Source: an uncultured Oscillospiraceae bacterium
GTDB taxonomy: Bacteria; Bacillota; Clostridia; Oscillospirales; Oscillospiraceae
DNA length: 10,586 bases
Assembly: GCA_910587395.1 (NCBI GenBank)
Contig: CAJULJ010000073.1
Location: 1-10,586, forward strand
Reading direction: 5' to 3'
In this document: positions 1 through 8,215 of the stretch, piece after piece
How the letters are laid out: each line of letters opens with the position of its first letter
How positions within the stretch are numbered: position 1 is the stretch's first letter
Program-made: the position numbers and the translations under genes
The notes under the pieces: generated by a model
Database searches by the model: none
What the model was told of the DNA's origin: nothing
Seen by the model: the letters and a program-made list of their open reading frames with translations, nothing else

Positions 1-1005
1 TTATTTCGTATTCTTCTTCACAAAATCCCAAGCACTGCGGCACATATCTTCTACGGTGTGGGTTGCTTCCCATCCCAGCAGTTCTTTAGCCTTGGTGGCA
101 TCTGCCCAGAAAGCGGGAAGATCTCCTTCACGCCGAGGCCCAACTACATAAGGCAATTTAATGTCATTTGCAGTTTCAAAGGCACGGACAAGCTCACGAA
201 CAGAGATACCGTTGCCGGTGCCCAGGTTGATGGCCTCAACACCAGTATGGTTCTCCGCATACTCCAGCGCCTTCAGGTGACCCACAGCCAGATCAACCAC
301 GTGGAGGTAGTCACGCTGGCAGGTACCGTCGGGAGTGGGATAATCACCGCCGAAGATGGTTAGTTCGGGAAGAACACCGGCTGCCACACGGGCAATGTAG
401 GGCATCAGATTGTTGGGGATGCCGTTGGGGTCGTCGCCCAGCAGGCCGGAGTCGTGGGAGCCAATGGGATTGAAGTAGCGCAGCAGCACCACAGAGAAAT
501 CAGGGTGGGCCGTCACATAGTCGGTCAGGATACGCTCGTTCATTACCTTGCTCCAGCCATAAGGACTGCTGGACTGGATGGCAGGCATCTCCTCTTTATA
601 GGGATAGGGATTTTCGGGGCCATAGACCGTGGCAGAAGAGGAGAATACAAACTTTTTACAACCATACTCCTCCATCAACTCCAGCAGAGTCATGGTGCTG
701 TCCAGATTGGTACGGTAGTACTCCAGAGGCTTTTTGACGCTCTCGCCAACAGCCTTGCGGCCTGCGAAGTGAATCACGGCATCAAACTCGTTCTCCTGGA
801 ATATGGTACGCATCTGTTCCTTGTCGGCGCAATCCATCACACGGAATTTGATCTTTTCCCCCACGATGCTCTCTACACGGCATACGACATCCGTTCTGGC
901 ATTGGACAGATCATCTACGATCACAACGCTGTGGCCAGCCTGTATCAGTTCGACTACGGTATGACTGCCGATATATCCGGCACCGCCGGTTACAAGTACC
1001 TTCAT
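1..1005 (-). CDS. galE: UDP-glucose 4-epimerase (GalE), complete, last gene of the lac-Leloir operon
   Basis: Interconverts UDP-galactose and UDP-glucose with a tightly bound NAD in the cytoplasm, regenerating the UDP-glucose that GalT uses. The 334-residue protein has the usual length of bacterial GalE. An N-terminal Rossmann fold is shown by GGAGYIG (residues 7-13), followed by DDLSN (about 31-35). The short-chain dehydrogenase catalytic set is present: SSSATVYG with Ser124, and Y149-x3-K153 in the SSPYGWSK segment. These numbers coincide with those of E. coli GalE. The RYFNPIG motif (about 176-182) and the LGTGNG segment are also typical. The ATG lies only 3 nt after the galT stop, and its ribosome binding site is inside the galT C-terminal codons, so the start is well supported and translation is probably coupled to galT. 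The stop codon falls exactly on the first three bases of the window, so what follows (terminator or further genes) is not visible. Function is recognised with high certainty. Confidence 0.97.
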   Translation of the reverse strand: MKVLVTGGAGYIGSHTVVELIQAGHSVVIVDDLSNARTDVVCRVESIVGEKIKFRVMDCADKEQMRTIFQENEFDAVIHFAGRKAVGESVKKPLEYYRTNLDSTMTLLELMEEYGCKKFVFSSSATVYGPENPYPYKEEMPAIQSSSPYGWSKVMNERILTDYVTAHPDFSVVLLRYFNPIGSHDSGLLGDDPNGIPNNLMPYIARVAAGVLPELTIFGGDYPTPDGTCQRDYLHVVDLAVGHLKALEYAENHTGVEAINLGTGNGISVRELVRAFETANDIKLPYVVGPRREGDLPAFWADATKAKELLGWEATHTVEDMCRSAWDFVKKNTK

Positions 1006-1008
1006 GAC

Positions 1009-2499
1009 TTAGCCCTCCTCATTCACATAGTTCACGAATTTATCAAAGGCCCTCGCGCCCTTCTCATTGCGCTGATAGACACCCGCGTGCTCCAGCACCT
1101 TTGCAAAGACCTTGCCGGTCTCCACTTTCAGAATGGCGGCGGTATTCTCCTTAGTAAAGGTGTGCTGCTTTTTCAACTCTTCCACCCAGTCGGCGTGCTT
1201 GGCCAGTTCACCAGTCAGCTCTTCTCCGGCAAGGATAGCCTTCTCCACACCGGCCAGTTCCTGCTTCAGGCGGGCAGGCAGCACAGCCAGGCCCATAACC
1301 TCAATGAGACCGATGTTTTCCTTCTTGATATGGTGAAGTTCAGCGTGGGGGTGGTACACGCCCAGAGGATGCTCTTCGGTGGTGATGTTGTTGCGCAGAA
1401 CCAGATCCAGTTCGTAGTCCGTTCCCCGGCGGCGGGCGATGGGGGTAATGGTGTTGTGGGGCACGCCTTCGGTCTCTGCAAAGATGAAAGCATCCTCGTC
1501 GGTATAACCACGCCAGCTCAGCAGAATCTTATCAGCCAGCTCTACCAGACGCGCCTTTTTGCCGCAGCGCAGACGGATGACACTCATGGGCCACTTAACG
1601 ATGCCGGCCTTCACATCCTCGAAACCAGCAAAGACAATCTCACGCTCGACCGCCGCGCGCTCCATGGGGAAGCAGTAGTGGCCACCTTGGAAGTGCTCGT
1701 GGCTGAGGATACTGCCGCCTACGATGGGGAGATCTGCGTTGCTGCCCACAAAGTAGTGGGGGAACAGAGAAACAAAGTCCAACAGTTTGGAGAAAGCGGC
1801 CTTGTTGATGACCATGGGAACATGCTCATGATTGAACACAATGCAGTGCTCGTTGTAGTAGACATAGGGGCTGTACTGCAGATGCCAGCCCTCACCGGCG
1901 ATGGTAACTGGAATAGTGCGCAGGTTTTGGCGGGCGGGGTGGTTCATACGTCCCGCATAGCCCTCGTTCTCCGCGCAGAGCATACACTTGGGATAGCCGG
2001 ACTGGGGAGCGAGCTTTGCGGCTGCAATAGCCTTAGGGTCTTTTTCCGGCTTGCTGAGGTTGATGGTCACATCCAGATTGCCGTATTCGGTGGCCGTCTT
2101 CCAACGCACATCCTTCTGGATGCGGTAGCGGCGGATGTAATCGGTATCCTGTGAGAAGTTATAGTACCAGTCGGTGGCAGTCTCAGGGCTGGTGGCGTAC
2201 ATCTCGGAAAAGGTCTGATGCACCTCACGGGGCATGGGAGTCAGAATCCCCATTAGTTTGGTGTCAAAGAGGTCACGGCTGGTGATGTCATCATCGCAGA
2301 CACCCCGTTCCACCGCATCCTCCAACAGCCCCTGAAGAATATCCTCCAGGCTCATGGCTTCCGGTTTGGCAGGGTCGTAGCTGTCCAGTTTCATAGCCTC
2401 CAGTAGCCCGTTGGTTACATAGATCGTGTCACAAGGCTGAACCAGCTTCTTGTTCAGGCCATATTGGACCAAAGAAGCGATATACACATTCACATCCAT
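1009..2499 (-). CDS. galT: UDP-glucose--hexose-1-phosphate uridylyltransferase, family 2 (GalT)
   Basis: Transfers UMP from UDP-glucose to galactose-1-phosphate, giving UDP-galactose and glucose-1-phosphate, the central Leloir step. At 496 residues it is much longer than the roughly 350-residue family-1 enzyme of E. coli and matches the family-2 GalT of Firmicutes. The active-site histidine motif is SHEHFQGG (His267-Glu-His269). It corresponds to the HxH nucleophile of the HIT-like superfamily, with Glu in place of the Pro of the classical HPH. A C172-x2-C175 pair (KCMLC) and the FNHEHVPM segment near 222-229 are also present. The start is supported by AGGAGG placed directly after the galK stop. 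The gap to galK is 14 nt and to galE 3 nt, so the three Leloir genes are one transcript. Family assignment is strong. Substrate preference beyond galactose-1-phosphate cannot be read from sequence. Confidence 0.95.
   Translation of the reverse strand: MDVNVYIASLVQYGLNKKLVQPCDTIYVTNGLLEAMKLDSYDPAKPEAMSLEDILQGLLEDAVERGVCDDDITSRDLFDTKLMGILTPMPREVHQTFSEMYATSPETATDWYYNFSQDTDYIRRYRIQKDVRWKTATEYGNLDVTINLSKPEKDPKAIAAAKLAPQSGYPKCMLCAENEGYAGRMNHPARQNLRTIPVTIAGEGWHLQYSPYVYYNEHCIVFNHEHVPMVINKAAFSKLLDFVSLFPHYFVGSNADLPIVGGSILSHEHFQGGHYCFPMERAAVEREIVFAGFEDVKAGIVKWPMSVIRLRCGKKARLVELADKILLSWRGYTDEDAFIFAETEGVPHNTITPIARRRGTDYELDLVLRNNITTEEHPLGVYHPHAELHHIKKENIGLIEVMGLAVLPARLKQELAGVEKAILAGEELTGELAKHADWVEELKKQHTFTKENTAAILKVETGKVFAKVLEHAGVYQRNEKGARAFDKFVNYVNEEG
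1013..1020 (-). promoter_or_regulatory. galE ribosome binding site embedded in galT C-terminus
   Basis: GAGGAGGG on the minus strand encodes the last Glu-Glu-Gly of GalT and lies 7 nt upstream of the galE ATG, with the galT stop between them. This layout fixes the galE start and suggests that ribosomes finishing galT re-initiate on galE. Confidence 0.8.
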
Positions 2500-2507
2500 T
2501 TTCCGTT

Positions 2508-2513
2508 CCTCCT
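2508..2513 (-). promoter_or_regulatory. galT ribosome binding site abutting the galK stop
   Basis: The minus strand reads TGA (galK stop, 2514-2516) immediately followed by AGGAGG, then 8 nt, then the galT ATG. A consensus Shine-Dalgarno this close to the upstream stop supports both gene boundaries and suggests translational coupling of galK to galT. Confidence 0.8.
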
Positions 2514-3650
2514 TCAGGACAATCTCACGCCACCCTCATTACGAATGTGCAACACGTGGCAGCTGCCTTCACCCAGTACCCGCTCAATTCCACTTTTAAA
2601 CTCTTCCAGCATATCAACAGGAACAAATGCCTGCACCGTTCCGGCGAAGCCGCCTCCGTGGACACGGTAAGCCCCACGCCCATTCAGCAGGGTATCACAC
2701 ATGGCCAGAGCAACCGCCACCTCCTGATGCTGCGTGGCACCGGCAGGACTGATATTCTGCAAATACATCCAGGAACTGTACCCGGATTTAGTAACCAGAC
2801 CAAGGAAACCATCGAAGTCGTTTTCAAGCAGCGCTTTTTTCTGCTCCATGACACGCTTGTTTTCCTGGTAGAAATGGATGGCCCGCAGGATGGCACGGTC
2901 AGAAACCTTCCCTCGCAGATTTGGCAGAGCCTCCATAAATTCTTTTTCGCGGACTTCTCGCAGAACATCCTTTCCAAAGAAATTGCAAATCTCTTTCAGC
3001 TCACGGGGAATGGCCGCGTACTCATCAGTGAGATCGGCGTGGTCAGCACCGCTGTCAATGATGCACAGGGCATGGCCAGCCTTTTCAAAATCAAACTCGA
3101 TGCGCTCAACCTGGGGATGATCCGGATCAGCGAAGTCGATATAGACCATGCCGCCCACGGAGGAAGCCGCTTGATCCATCAGGCCGCTTGGCTTGCCGAA
3201 GTACACATTTTCGGCATACTGGCCGATCTGAGCGATTTCCACCGGGCTGAGCTTCCGATCAAAGAACAACTCGTTGCAGATGGTGCCCATCAGCACCTCA
3301 AAAGCGGCAGAAGAGCTCAGTCCGCTGCCCGGAAGAACGGTTGAGTGGGTCTCGGCATCGAATCCCTTGATCCGGGCTCCCAGCTGCTCAAAGGCAGCTG
3401 CGACGCCACGAACCAGGGCCGCGGAGGTGTTTTTTTCCTCTTCGCGGATATTCAAATCATCCAGTTCGACCACAACCTCAGGAAATCCCTCAGAGCGAAC
3501 GCGGATGTTGTTGCTGCCATTCAGCATTACATCTGCCACCGTTTCCAGATTTACTGCGGCGGCCAGCACACAGCCACGCTGGTGATCGGTATGATTACCG
3601 CTAATCTCTGTACGGCCGGGAGCGGAGATCAGAAAATGTTTTTTTGTCAT
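2514..3650 (-). CDS. galK: Galactokinase (GalK), GHMP kinase family
   Basis: Phosphorylates alpha-D-galactose to galactose-1-phosphate with ATP, the entry to the Leloir pathway. The 378-residue length is normal for the family. The three GHMP/galactokinase motifs are in order. The N-terminal galactokinase signature is PGRTEISGNHTDH (11-23), where many homologues have GRVNLIGEHTDY. The glycine/serine-rich ATP loop is LPGSGLSSSAAFEV (106-119). The C-terminal motif is HGGGFAGT (331-338). The probable catalytic Asp is D159 in GLMDQAAS. The start ATG has a GAGGG ribosome binding site 7 nt upstream, lying inside a short palindrome (see the separate entry). It sits 30 nt after the permease gene and 14 nt before galT, in the order expected for a lac-Leloir operon. 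No damage is visible. Confidence 0.96.
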   Translation of the reverse strand: MTKKHFLISAPGRTEISGNHTDHQRGCVLAAAVNLETVADVMLNGSNNIRVRSEGFPEVVVELDDLNIREEEKNTSAALVRGVAAAFEQLGARIKGFDAETHSTVLPGSGLSSSAAFEVLMGTICNELFFDRKLSPVEIAQIGQYAENVYFGKPSGLMDQAASSVGGMVYIDFADPDHPQVERIEFDFEKAGHALCIIDSGADHADLTDEYAAIPRELKEICNFFGKDVLREVREKEFMEALPNLRGKVSDRAILRAIHFYQENKRVMEQKKALLENDFDGFLGLVTKSGYSSWMYLQNISPAGATQHQEVAVALAMCDTLLNGRGAYRVHGGGFAGTVQAFVPVDMLEEFKSGIERVLGEGSCHVLHIRNEGGVRLS

Positions 3651-3651
3651 A

Positions 3652-3663
3652 TGAGGTCCCTCA
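3652..3663 (-). promoter_or_regulatory. Short palindrome over the galK ribosome binding site
   Basis: In the 30-nt gap between the permease stop and the galK ATG, the minus strand reads TGAGG-GA-CCTCA, two perfect 5-base inverted arms that include the GAGGG Shine-Dalgarno. As RNA it could form a small 4-bp stem (UGAG/CUCA) around a GGAC loop and partly mask the galK ribosome binding site. It is short enough to be chance. The ribosome binding site itself is secure, but a regulatory role is only a suggestion. Confidence 0.35.
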
Positions 3664-3680
3664 CTTTTTGGATAACTTAC

Positions 3681-5045
3681 TCAGTTCTTAGGCTCCAGCA
3701 GCTTAGCGTTGGCCTTCTCCACATTCAGCTTGGTCAGCAGGAAAGTAACCAAGCCGCAGAAGATAGCGGGCAACCACAGATACATCACATTCAGCATAGT
3801 CAGAACAGAGTCAGGCTGAGTGGCCACGCCGCCCTCGATGAATCCGGCAGCTGCCAGCAACCAACCGGAGATGGCGGTGCCCAGTCCGCCGCCAATCTTG
3901 ACGCCAAGAGAGGTGCAGGAGTACATGGTTCCGTCGATACGCTTACCAGTGGTTAGATAGGTGTAGTCGGAAGCAGAAGCGATCACAGCGTTCAGGTCGC
4001 CCTGCAGGGGGCACATACCAAGAGAAGCGATGGCGGTGAAAGCTAACATCATGGGAACGCTGCCCATGTAAGCAGCCACGATCACCAGGATTCTTGCGAT
4101 GGTGGCCAGAGCATAGCCGGAATAGTTGATCTTATACATACCGCCCAGTTTTGCAACGATGGTGGGCACCAACAACAGACCGATAATCATGGGGATGTTG
4201 AGCGCGCTTGCGAAATAACCCATCAGCTCCTTGTTGCCTAACACATAAGTCATGTAGTAGGTGCCGACGCCGGTGAAAGCGGTGTAGAGCTGAGTCAGCA
4301 GATAGACACCCAGAATCAGCAGGTAGAACTTATTCTTGACCAACAGACCGACAGCTTCGCGCAGGGTGTACTTTTCTTCCGGAGCGTCAACTGCTTTCTT
4401 GGCTTCAATCTCGTCTTCGGGCAATTCCTTCATGGACAGGACGGAGACGGTGTTGGAGATAATGCCGATGATGACATAGATCAGTGCAACAATTCTCCAT
4501 GCGGCGGCATCGTTGCCGAAGTGCTCAACAAGGCCAAAAGTAACAGCCTGGATGATGGTGCTGGTGGTGAATGCAAAGACGAAGCGCAGAGAACCAATCT
4601 GAACACGCTCGTTTTCATTCTTAGTGATCAGAGCGGTCAAAGCGGAATAAGCGATGTTATTTGCGGTGTAGAAGCCTGCGTTCAGCATCACGTAGAAGAT
4701 GAAGAAGAAAGCGTACTGAGCGGTCTGGCCCCAGGAAGTGGGAATAGAGAAAATCGCGAACAGGCAGACACCACAACCCAGATAGGGCCACAGCATCCAG
4801 GGACGGGCTTTACCCATCTTGGTCTTGGTCTTGTCGATGAGGGAGCCAAAGATGACGTCAGAAACGCCGTCGAAGATCTTGGATACTGCCATCAGGGTGC
4901 CAACAATGCCGGTGTTCAAGCCGATGGTATCGGACAGGTAGATCATAACGAAGAAGGTCAGGAACGCATAGACCACGTTGCCGGCGATATCGCCAGAGCC
5001 GTAACCCACCTTGTTGTACCATTTCAAATATCTCTTTTCAGCCAT
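3681..5045 (-). CDS. GPH-family (MFS) sugar:cation symporter, probable lactose permease
   Basis: Integral membrane transporter of 454 residues with about 12 hydrophobic segments. It belongs to the glycoside-pentoside-hexuronide:cation symporter family (MelB/LacS type). Family hallmarks are GYGSGDIAGN (14-23), the helix II segment IFDGVSDVIFG with Asp59 and Asp63 (matching the cation-binding Asp pair of MelB), and DKTKTKMGKARPW (71-83), the cytoplasmic loop signature. Unlike streptococcal LacS it lacks a C-terminal PTS IIA-like domain, ending soon after the last membrane segment, so HPr-dependent control through such a domain is not expected. It sits between lacZ (28 nt upstream) and galK (30 nt downstream). 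That context points to import of lactose or another beta-galactoside in unphosphorylated form. An AGGAG ribosome binding site precedes the ATG. Substrate and coupling ion (H+ or Na+) are inferred, so no gene symbol is given. Confidence 0.9.
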   Translation of the reverse strand: MAEKRYLKWYNKVGYGSGDIAGNVVYAFLTFFVMIYLSDTIGLNTGIVGTLMAVSKIFDGVSDVIFGSLIDKTKTKMGKARPWMLWPYLGCGVCLFAIFSIPTSWGQTAQYAFFFIFYVMLNAGFYTANNIAYSALTALITKNENERVQIGSLRFVFAFTTSTIIQAVTFGLVEHFGNDAAAWRIVALIYVIIGIISNTVSVLSMKELPEDEIEAKKAVDAPEEKYTLREAVGLLVKNKFYLLILGVYLLTQLYTAFTGVGTYYMTYVLGNKELMGYFASALNIPMIIGLLLVPTIVAKLGGMYKINYSGYALATIARILVIVAAYMGSVPMMLAFTAIASLGMCPLQGDLNAVIASASDYTYLTTGKRIDGTMYSCTSLGVKIGGGLGTAISGWLLAAAGFIEGGVATQPDSVLTMLNVMYLWLPAIFCGLVTFLLTKLNVEKANAKLLEPKN

Positions 5046-5073
5046 GATAGCATCTCCTATTCTCTTTATTCAG

Positions 5074-8000
5074 TTATTTCAGTTCGGGGATGACGCGGAT
5101 GGCGAAGTCGATGGTTTCGTCGATCAGCTTGTATTTCTTCTGTAAAACGGGGCCACAGCTCGCAGAGCCAATACCGTTCTGCCGGTAGTCCAGACACAAT
5201 ACGGTGCTGCCGCATTTGTTCAGTTCGTAGTTGTGGGCCTTCTCGGTCAGTTCTTCCTGCGTGTAATGGGATGCATTGAAGCTGAAGGGTTCGGGGCCAA
5301 CTGCGATCAAACGCAGTTTGTCGCTTTCCAGAAGCACATAGTCACAACTACCGTGAGCGCCATTCTCCTGGGGACGGATGTAGTCCTCCTGAAGCCCGTC
5401 CACGGTATCGCGGTACAAGCCGTGGCTGGCAGCATTTCGCTTGTCAATGTAGTTTTCCATGGGACCCAGACCGAAATAAGCAACCTGCTCCATGTTTTCA
5501 GGAACGAACAGGCGCAGACCGAAGCGAGGCAGCTCGGGGAATTCTATGTTGCGCTTGGTGAGAATGTTGGCACAGACGCCGCCTGCAACCGTCACGGTCC
5601 AGTCGATTTCTACGGTCATGAACCGCTGCACAGCGATGGCACCAATAGACAGGTCACTGTGGATACGAACCTCGCTGTCCATGGCCACGAAGTGGGTGTT
5701 ATACGCCCGGGTGATGGCCTTATCGTAGTGGGCAGCAAACCAGTCAGCCTTCAGCTTGCGGTCGTTATCGGTGGGAGCGCGCCACACGTTCAGATCCATG
5801 GGACGGTCCAGAAGCTCCATGCCCTGATAAGTCATCCGGGCAAACATACCGGTAAACTTATCGTAACGATATGTGAAGTTTGCAGCTGTGAGAGTCAGAT
5901 ACCGGTAGTCCTCTGTAACAGAAATACTGTCCTCCAGGATGGCCTTTCTCTGCCAGTATGCCAGAGCAATCTGATTGCGGTCATCCTGATTCTCCAGAGT
6001 AATCTCATCGAAGCCCAAATCAAAGCCCTCGGAGATCAGTTCGGAGTTGTTTTTGGCGAAGTAGCTGATCTTCAGGAAACAGCGGCCCTTGGCGGGAACC
6101 TGGACGTTCAGGGTCACGGTACCGCTCATGTGGGGAGCGATGGCGGGGATTTTATCCAGCTGGCCTTCCTGAACAAGCGCACCATCACAAGTGACTTGAT
6201 AAGAGGCGGTGATGTAGTCCTGCAGGGAGACAAAGTCCATGTAGTTGTGCAGGGTCAGCTGGCCGGTTGCCTGATCATAATCAACAACACGAACAGGGCG
6301 GTGTACGTTTTTGTATTCCATCAAACCGGTGTGAGGACGACGGTCGGGATAAACCAGACCATCCATGCAGAAATTGCCATCGTGGGGGTACTCGCCGTGG
6401 TCGCCGCCATACCAGTACATATCTTTGCCGTTAGGAGCCTTGCCCTTGTAAATGGCGTGATCGCACCACTCCCAGATAAAGGCGCCACACATGCACTCAT
6501 TGGCCTGAATGAACTGCCAGTAGTCCTCCAGATCACCGGGGCCGTTGCCCATGGCATGAGAGTATTCACACATCAGATAGGGCTTGTCGGACTCAGGATC
6601 GTCCACATACTCCTGCAGGGTCTCCAGCGCAGGGTACATATTGCTGTAGAGGTCAATGTTGGAGAAATCGTACTTGCGCTTGCGGCTGCGATACTGAGCG
6701 CTTTCATAGTGGGTCAGACGGGCGGGGTCAAAGTTCTTGGTCCAGGCCAGCGCAGCCTCGAAGCAACAGCCGTAGGCGCTCTCGTTACCCATGGACCAGC
6801 AGATGACGCAGGGGCGGTTCTTGTCCCGCTGGACACAGCGCTGGGTGCGCTCCATAGTAGCCTCCAGGAACTTGGGGTTGTCGGCGAAGGGCTCGTTCCA
6901 GTGCTCGGTGTGGTTCTCCCAGACGTCGTTCTCTCCGCAGTACAGTTCGGCGGCACCGTGGCTCTCGTGGTCGGCCTCGTCAATGACCAGGAAACCGTAC
7001 TGGTCGCACAGCTGATAGAACATGGGGGCGTTGGGGTAATGGCTGGTGCGAATGGCGTTGAAGTTGTGCTCCTTGATCATCCGCAGGTCGCGCTTCATGT
7101 GCTCCACGCTGATGACGGGGCCGGTCACGGGGTCGGAATCGTGGCGGTTTACACCGCGGAACTTGATGGGAGTTCCATTCAGGAATACCTGCATCCCATC
7201 TACTTTGATCTCCCGGATGCCCACTCGGTCGGTGATGATCTCGTTCTCGCACTCGACGAGCATGGTGTAGAGATAGGGCTTCTCGGGATTCCACAGGGTG
7301 GGCTGGGGAATGTTCAGGATAGCTTGATGGGTATAGTTGCCGATATGCTCCTTCGTGGTCACTTCGGCGGCGTCGATCAGACGATCCTCAGCGTCCAGCA
7401 GCCTAATGACAGTGGGAACACTCTCACCGGCGAAGGCGAAGCGAACGCGGACAGTAGCTTTATCCTCTTCCTGCTGGGTGGTCACGAAGTAGTCCCGCAC
7501 ATGGTTCTCAGGACGCTTGATGATGTATACATCCCGGAAGATGCCGCTGGTGCGGAACTTGTCCTGATCCTCCAAGTAGCTGCCATCGCACCACTTCAGC
7601 ACCAGAACGGCCAGAGTATTTTCGCCCTCACGGATCTTATCAGTCACATCAAACTCGCTGGTGGAGTGGGAGATCTGGTTGTAACCCACATACTCGCCGT
7701 TGAGCCAGACATACAGGCAGGAATCCACACCCTCAAAGTTCAGGTAAGCCTTGGGTGCCTTTTCGTCCTTAGCATAGGTAAAGGAAGTCAGGTAAGCGCC
7801 GCAGGGATTATCCTGGGGAACGAAGGGAGGATCTGCCGGGAAGGGGTAATGAATATTGGTGTACTGGTGCTGATCGTAGCCATGATTCTGCCAGACGCTG
7901 GGAACGGGGATGGTGTCGTAGGCGGAGGGATCGAAACCTTCCTCATAGAACAGCTCAGTCAGGTCATGGATACTGGGGTAGTAGCGGAACTTCCAGTCGC

Positions 8001-8145
8001 CGTTTAGCAGCTGGAAGCGATCGGAGCGTTCCCGATGCTCCGCAGTGTCGTCCAGACGGTTGGACGCGGGGATGAAGTAGGCTCGGTTGGGCAGAGCGTT
8101 TTCAGACTGGATCAGCAGGTCTTCAAAATAGGCAGGGACGATCAT
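5074..8145 (-). CDS. lacZ: Beta-galactosidase, glycoside hydrolase family 2 (LacZ type)
   Basis: Hydrolyses lactose to glucose and galactose. The 1023-residue length equals the classic E. coli LacZ size class. Domains in order are an N-terminal jelly-roll sugar-binding domain (about 40-215, with FRTSGIFRDVYI near 197-208), an immunoglobulin-like domain (about 217-315), a TIM-barrel catalytic domain (about 317-610), and C-terminal beta-sandwich/small-chain domains. Catalytic residues are clear: acid/base Glu455 in WSMGNES and nucleophile Glu527 in MCEYSHAMGNG. GVNRHDSDP (331-339) and RTSHYPN (366-372) are the conserved TIM-barrel segments. No signal peptide or membrane segment is seen, so the enzyme is cytoplasmic, consistent with the adjacent importer. 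It is first in the operon. GAGGAGGAAG precedes the ATG, and the divergent AraC-type gene lies 162 bp away. Between codons 48 and about 970 it uses no TTA, CTA or TCA codons. Confidence 0.97.
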   Translation of the reverse strand: MIVPAYFEDLLIQSENALPNRAYFIPASNRLDDTAEHRERSDRFQLLNGDWKFRYYPSIHDLTELFYEEGFDPSAYDTIPVPSVWQNHGYDQHQYTNIHYPFPADPPFVPQDNPCGAYLTSFTYAKDEKAPKAYLNFEGVDSCLYVWLNGEYVGYNQISHSTSEFDVTDKIREGENTLAVLVLKWCDGSYLEDQDKFRTSGIFRDVYIIKRPENHVRDYFVTTQQEEDKATVRVRFAFAGESVPTVIRLLDAEDRLIDAAEVTTKEHIGNYTHQAILNIPQPTLWNPEKPYLYTMLVECENEIITDRVGIREIKVDGMQVFLNGTPIKFRGVNRHDSDPVTGPVISVEHMKRDLRMIKEHNFNAIRTSHYPNAPMFYQLCDQYGFLVIDEADHESHGAAELYCGENDVWENHTEHWNEPFADNPKFLEATMERTQRCVQRDKNRPCVICWSMGNESAYGCCFEAALAWTKNFDPARLTHYESAQYRSRKRKYDFSNIDLYSNMYPALETLQEYVDDPESDKPYLMCEYSHAMGNGPGDLEDYWQFIQANECMCGAFIWEWCDHAIYKGKAPNGKDMYWYGGDHGEYPHDGNFCMDGLVYPDRRPHTGLMEYKNVHRPVRVVDYDQATGQLTLHNYMDFVSLQDYITASYQVTCDGALVQEGQLDKIPAIAPHMSGTVTLNVQVPAKGRCFLKISYFAKNNSELISEGFDLGFDEITLENQDDRNQIALAYWQRKAILEDSISVTEDYRYLTLTAANFTYRYDKFTGMFARMTYQGMELLDRPMDLNVWRAPTDNDRKLKADWFAAHYDKAITRAYNTHFVAMDSEVRIHSDLSIGAIAVQRFMTVEIDWTVTVAGGVCANILTKRNIEFPELPRFGLRLFVPENMEQVAYFGLGPMENYIDKRNAASHGLYRDTVDGLQEDYIRPQENGAHGSCDYVLLESDKLRLIAVGPEPFSFNASHYTQEELTEKAHNYELNKCGSTVLCLDYRQNGIGSASCGPVLQKKYKLIDETIDFAIRVIPELK

Positions 8146-8154
8146 GTGGGGCTT

Positions 8155-8160
8155 CCTCCT
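8155..8160 (-). promoter_or_regulatory. lacZ ribosome binding site
   Basis: The minus strand has AGGAGG (within GAGGAGGAAG) 9 nt upstream of the lacZ ATG, a full-consensus Shine-Dalgarno that fixes the start of the first gene in the operon. Confidence 0.8.
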
Positions 8161-8179
8161 CGCAATGAATTCTGTGTGT

Positions 8180-8185
8180 ATTATC
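8180..8185 (-). promoter_or_regulatory. Candidate -10 element of the lacZ operon promoter
   Basis: GATAAT on the minus strand matches TATAAT in five of six positions and would start transcription near position 8173, leaving a leader of about 28 nt that contains the ribosome binding site. At 17 bp spacing the -35 position reads TAGAAA, which is not a recognisable -35 hexamer. A good -10 with a poor -35 is what activator-dependent promoters look like, in keeping with the divergent AraC-type gene. No transcript data support this call. Confidence 0.45.
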
Positions 8186-8215
8186 CCGGAAATTTTCTCC
8201 TTTTTCTATAAACTG

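Noticed and set aside
454..2154. A 566-codon open frame on the plus strand spanning galE and galT
   Set aside because: Same mirror-register artefact. It crosses two well-supported genes on the other strand and resembles no known family.
2547..3344. Plus-strand open frame opposite galK, and similar ones opposite the permease and kinase
   Set aside because: Codon-bias shadows of convincing minus-strand genes, with no motifs of their own.
5233..8007. A 924-codon open frame on the plus strand opposite lacZ
   Set aside because: It is in exact mirror register with lacZ and its openness follows from the lack of TTA/CTA/TCA codons in lacZ. The translation has no recognisable domain, no ribosome binding site was seen, and lacZ has intact catalytic motifs.
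8191..8203. GGAAATTTTCTCC as a possible operator palindrome
   Set aside because: The symmetry is imperfect and largely due to AT runs. It lies between the candidate -10 and -35 positions without a matching second copy.
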